Assembly (NCBI GenBank): GCA_907164885.2
Contig: OU015492.1
Coordinates: 42,197,893 to 42,261,892 of the forward strand
Reading direction: 5' to 3'
Origin: Dolomedes plantarius
Lineage: Eukaryota > Arthropoda > Arachnida > Araneae > Dolomedidae
DNA length: 64,000 nt
Shown: positions 59,828-64,000 of the stretch, piece after piece
Layout: every line of letters starts with the position of its first letter
How positions within the stretch are numbered: position 1 is the first letter of the stretch
Position numbers and translations under genes: made by a program
Notes under the pieces: model-generated
Seen by the model: only the letters and a program-made list of their open reading frames with translations
What the model was told of the DNA's origin: nothing
Database searches by the model: none

Positions 59828-60477
59828 GGGGTCATACGACTGTTAAACCGTCAAAATAAAATCGATTTTTTTAAATAAAACTATATGAATAAATACTGTA
59901 AACAGATTTAAAGGGCAACACTTCAAAGTGATTTATCTCAAAATGTGTTTTTTCACATAACGCACTTGTTATCTCTAGAACTATTTGATACTTTTGCATG
60001 AAAATTTCACAGAGGTTACATATTATCATTTGCTTGCAACTGAACCTAAATTTGATTACAGATCTCTAGAGAATGCATTTTTCATGCATTTATTAAGAAA
60101 CAAAATGCACTATTTTCAGTTTCATAGTAAAAATAGAAATGTACCTTAATCATATACAAATTTAGGTTCAAATTAAACTTTAGTTTCTGCGGTATATGTT
60201 AAAAGCAGAAATTTTGTCTTAAACTCAATTGTTTTGGAGTATTTATGTGCGTTAGCTTTGATATCACTTGTCCAAAGCAAACTGCTTATTATTTATGACT
60301 ATCTAACACAAATTATTTTTAACTATCAAACAAGAAACAGGTATACATTCATAAATCAAACATTGTTCTATTTACAGAAAAAAAATATGATTTTAAATCT
60401 TATACTTTTCAAGTTATAGAATGTCGAAAGTGACACAATTTTTATACTTTTTCGACTTTTAACAGTCGTATGACCCC
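59828..60477. mobile_element. Unclassified DNA transposon with GGGGTCATACGAC termini
   Basis: 650 bp. Left GGGGTCATACGACTGTTAAA (59828-59847); the right complement is GGGGTCATACGACTGTTAAA followed by AGTCG (60453-60477). TTAA lies left of the element, but AAAC right. No ORF. Superfamily not assignable by eye. Confidence 0.68.
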
Positions 60478-62366
60478 AAACTCATTATTTAATTTCTCAG
60501 TATTGAACACTATAAGGAAACAAAAATTAACAAAAACAGTATTTGACCATCTGTAGCTTCTTGGGTTAACCACTTAGGTTGTGAAAAATATTAACTAATT
60601 TGTATTAAGCCCGGAAATGATGATTGGTTTTTTTTAGATAATTTGATTAAATAGTTGAATCAATTTGATTATATAGTTCAGTTATTGTTATTCATAGTTT
60701 AAGGATCGAAATAACCCCCTTATTGATTTCCCCTATTTTGAAAATACTCGAGTATTTTTTATATATACCTACATATAGGATGAAAAATTCGGCAAGGAAG
60801 TACATCACCGCACAAGAGCCATTTTCTTGAAAATAAAATAGATTTGCCATAAATAAAAGACTCCTAATTCTACCGACAGATGGCAGAAATAAAATTTTAA
60901 ATAAACCCATCTTTCGACCTAGAAGTTCACTGTGAAACACGATTAAAGTTGACTATAGTTCCAATTAGCTGCCACTTTTAATCCTTTTTAAAATCGAATT
61001 ACCGCCAAGTCAGACAACCTTTGTTAATAATAATCTACGGTTTGCATCTTTTCTTTATTGTGTAAACCCAAAACGTCTCCAAATGGTAGCTTATAGGAAC
61101 TACGACCTTAAAAGCACTAATAAATCGTCAACCTCGCACCGCAATTTGAATGAAATTTTTTATTCTATTCTTACCGTATCTGAAAAATCTTAATTTATTA
61201 AATAGGGCTTGTTTTATGTACTGTCTTTGCTGTATTGAATTACAGACAAACTAAGAGTTTTAGTGTTATGTATAGATAAATTAAATGGATAGGTAATTAT
61301 ATTTCGGTGTCAGCAGAAAAACAAAATAATTACTCGTGAATAAAAAAAGAAAGAAAAATTTAAAGATTATTTATTTTAATTTCGAATTTTATTTCATACT
61401 TTTGTCCCCTTGAACTCTGCTACTCAAATGTGTGTTTCCTTACATGCAACCCAACTAACTTACTTGGTCGAAATTTAATAACTCATCTTCAAAAACAAAA
61501 ATGCCAGATATTTAATATAAGATACATTTTTTGCTGAACAAGAATTATTGCCTTTCAAGTACATCAGTCAAGTCAGCCGAGGCTGTGAAGTTTCAGATGC
61601 CAAACTTTTATTATCTTTATGGTATGACGGCAAATTATGTTATCAAGCATTTATTTTCCGAGACAATTTAATAACGAAAACAAGTTGACTGAAACCTTAC
61701 ACACTGACTGAAACCTTATTAGATTATAGGATTTTCTCCTTTAACTGATTTATTTATAAGTTCAAAATAAAAATTTTCCAATACTTCTGTATAATGCCAA
61801 ATCTTAATCAACTGATAAAACATTCTACATGCGTCGAATTTATACCTTCTCCACAGACTGAATATATTTATGACATTTTTTTCTGCTTCCATATTTTAAA
61901 CGCATGGTTTTCATTTCTTGCCAATTACGGTAATTTAAACCACGAATTTCGTCCTGCTCATACCTGTTTTGACATTAAACAACCGGAATAAAACCGCATA
62001 AATTCTTTTTTCCCTAATATGATGTAGTTAAAGTATCAATCATTTCAGTCTTCACGCTCTGAACACGCATATTACTCATCCAAGCGGTTACTGGCAAAAG
62101 CAATCAAATTATGTACATTTCACAAATTACACTCCTTTAGGACCTTGAGAAATTTTTTTTAACATCCTGAGGTAAAACGGATTATTGCGTCTTTTTTATT
62201 TCACAATGTTCACTTTCTATTAAAATCACGTTTATTTTTGGTCATCAATGTGAGAATTTACATTTATTAGCTTTTTACTGTCAGTATATATAGATATCTC
62301 TTTCAGATGTAATTTAAAGCTGTATCTCAACCTTAAATTTTGTCACAGTACCTATCATTTGATATC
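60478..62366. other. Non-coding AT-rich stretch
   Basis: No gene or known repeat recognised. Confidence 0.5.
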
Positions 62367-62430
62367 TTAAGGCTCCTGTGCACTAACCCTATTGGATTCA
62401 CTCACCTTAATGTTAACCTATGAAGAAAAC
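62367..62430. mobile_element. Single terminus of the 19-kb TTAA-flanked family
   Basis: TTAA (62367-62370), then GGCTCCTGTGCACTAACCCT, ATTGGATTCACTCACC and AATGTTAACCTATG, matching the termini at 18966 and 19837. No second end follows before the pogo-like element at about 62456. Confidence 0.75.
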
Positions 62431-62455
62431 GCGTCTACTATTAACAGCTACATAA

Positions 62456-63830
62456 GGTAAGCTGGGGTAACTGGGCCATTGGTTTTCAACTTTTTATATA
62501 CTATATTTTTAACACATTAAAATTATACTAATATGTATAATTTTCAAAAATCTTTGTATTAAATGTACTTTAGTAAATCTTAGGGAGTATGTTTAAGCTA
62601 TGATATTGGTTTTTATTATATATATATTATATTTATATATATATATATATATATATTAAATACAGGTGAGCCCAGTTCCCTGATAATTGGGGTAACTGGA
62701 CCACCCAGGTCTATTTCTCATAATAAACAACAGAATCTGTGATTGGATAAATAAGTCCTATGCTTATATATCTAGAAAGAAAGAAAAAATTTTACCCCCA
62801 TTTAAAAATAATTTTTCAAAGCAATTACCAATGTTGCAAGATAGATTGTTGCGAACACCGGAAAAAAATTACACACAAAGTGATTAAAAAACACAATGCA
62901 ATTGATTATAAACACATTTTCAAAAGTACAAACAAACTTTCTAGCTTAGTTAGTAGCTGTAATGGCCTTTTCTATTGAAAAATGTAATATTAATTTGAGT
63001 TTAGCAAGCCCTGAGTTAGTTAATGAGTTAATAGGCGAATTAATGTGTCAGTTTCAAAAAAATGTTTTTTGTAATGACTTAACCAGTAGTAATCTTAAGT
63101 GAAAAAGAACACAAATGAGTAACTTATACTACTTAACTTACAATAGTTAAACTTACACATACCTAAATAAACAACCTTTTAACTGTGGAACACTGAAAAT
63201 CCCCCCTTTGTACATGGGGATTGGGGATCTAATCAATCTTAAAATATCTTCTTCATACCACAGAATGTCCTCCTCTTCTAACCATATGCCAGTAAGTTAA
63301 ACCAGCACTTTTCAGGTGTTTTATTTTCACTTGGTCTCTATTTAAATTTACAACTAGTCCAGGTTATTTTGTACCATTATACGATACAATAACATAGTTC
63401 TTTGATAACAGTGATACCAGGCACAACTTTGTCTGATTCAAAGTTCGCAATGCTCATACCTGTTGAGCCATCATCATCAGTACAGGTTTCACATTTTTTA
63501 ACTTGCAAAGGCCAGAAGTTGAAGGCAATGGGTTTTCTAAATCTACTGAAGTCAGTGGTATAAATCCAATCTTTCTTTTCTTTTTCTGGTTTTTTTCCTC
63601 GCATTGTATCTTCAATTTGCTGTTTCTCTCTTTCTTTTTACGTTCAAGTTTGTCTTTAAGTTTTTTCTTCACAATGTAATCTTTTTTCTGTTTTTTTAGA
63701 AGTTTTTCTTCTACTTTTTAATATTTTTCTTGTAAAGCTAAATCTTCCTACCTCCTTTATTCCTGTCTTTTTTCTATGTTATGACGCAAATCTTGGGTGA
63801 GTTGTAAGGAAAAAAAAAAGAAAACATATT
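62456..63830 (-). mobile_element. pogo/Tigger-like element relic
   Basis: The left part carries GGTAAGCTGGGGTAACTGGG and a related TTGGGGTAACTGGACCACC at about 62686, the kind of TGGGGTAA.TGG.CC terminus seen in Tigger elements. A minus-strand transposase C-terminus follows (63225-63790). A TA microsatellite (62611-62656) is inserted. The right end is beyond or eroded. Confidence 0.55.
63225..63790 (-). pseudogene. pogo/Tigger-like transposase C-terminal relic
   Basis: From 63790 down: DLRHNIEKRQE, EDLALQEKY, KVEEKLLKKQKKDYIVKKKL and further Lys/Glu-rich sequence (post-catalytic basic coiled stretch). Next IGFIPLTSVDLENPLPSTS, then CTDDDGS. After shifts, SYNGTK and PGLVVNLNRDQVKIKHLK are followed by TYWHMVRR and ILWYEEDIL. 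The closing module (a short beta-rich segment ending W....Y..DI) occurs at the end of several pogo/Tigger-like proteins; the family call is from memory. Three stops and two or more shifts. The DDE domain is absent from the window. Confidence 0.5.
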
Positions 63831-64000
63831 TGAACTCTCACAAGCTTTAAAAGTATAAATTTCTCCAACAACATTCTATCTATAAAGGCCTGTGTCTTGA
63901 TTGACTTTATTGAAACTTATTAACATAACTTAATTAGTTCAGCTAGTTAAGTTAGGTTAGTAGTAATTAATATAAGTATAAGTGGATCAGTGTGGGGAAA
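63831..64000. other. Non-coding end of window
   Basis: AT-rich, with a TTAGTT-rich stretch at 63930-63970. Confidence 0.5.

Overview
This is a eukaryotic nuclear window: AT-rich, non-operonic, full of (TA)n microsatellites and dominated by transposable elements at different stages of decay. The mixture (piggyBac, Tc1 and mariner-type, hAT, Merlin, pogo-like MITEs, Helitrons, R1-like LINEs, tRNA-derived SINEs, LTR remnants) is typical of an arthropod genome. An arachnid would fit, but that is inference. I see no rRNA gene, functional tRNA gene, CRISPR array or convincing conserved host gene. Only one open reading frame looks complete and functional: a mariner-like transposase at 36397-37515. 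One orphan ORF (38333-39520) may be host or element derived.

Layout. 1-2655: remnant of an LTR retrotransposon on the minus strand (candidate LTR, primer-binding site, gag-like ORF start), with the gag-like ORF split by an internally deleted piggyBac element flanked by TTAA. 2.7-9.5 kb: SINE, pogo-type MITE, Helitron-like copy, microsatellites. 9.5-17.1 kb: a roughly 1.05-1.2 kb non-coding block present twice in direct orientation. Between the copies lies a nested pile: a mariner-type element with 96-bp inverted repeats, a Helitron interrupted by a Tc1 element, a second Helitron, and a hairpin-rich segment. 17-24.9 kb: long microsatellite, an 872-bp TTAA-flanked element, a LINE 3' fragment, MITEs and a Merlin transposase relic. 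24.9-27.9 kb: Tc1 element with a single-frame transposase broken only by three stop codons, next to an R1-like reverse transcriptase fragment and a second Tc1 3' end. 30-35 kb: Helitrons, palindromic MITE, tRNA-like SINE. 35.9-37.8 kb: apparently intact mariner-like element with 235-bp inverted repeats.

38-46.7 kb: orphan ORF, SINE, two pogo-type MITEs, a tandem pair of about 0.42-kb units related to the 19-kb element, and a solo LTR inserted in a MITE. 46.7-52.5 kb: AT-rich sequence with nothing recognised. 52.5-60.5 kb: complete Helitron copy, hAT-type elements, R1-like ORF1 relic, a hAT element nested inside another hAT element (both with perfect 8-bp target duplications), and an unclassified inverted-repeat element. 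62.4-63.8 kb: terminus of the 19-kb family and the C-terminal relic of a pogo/Tigger-like transposase.

The genes do not form a pathway. The window is a record of sequential insertions. TTAA-flanked elements recur (piggyBac, the 19-kb family, two MITE families), and nesting gives relative ages in several places. All alignments and repeat comparisons were done by eye on the given sequence.
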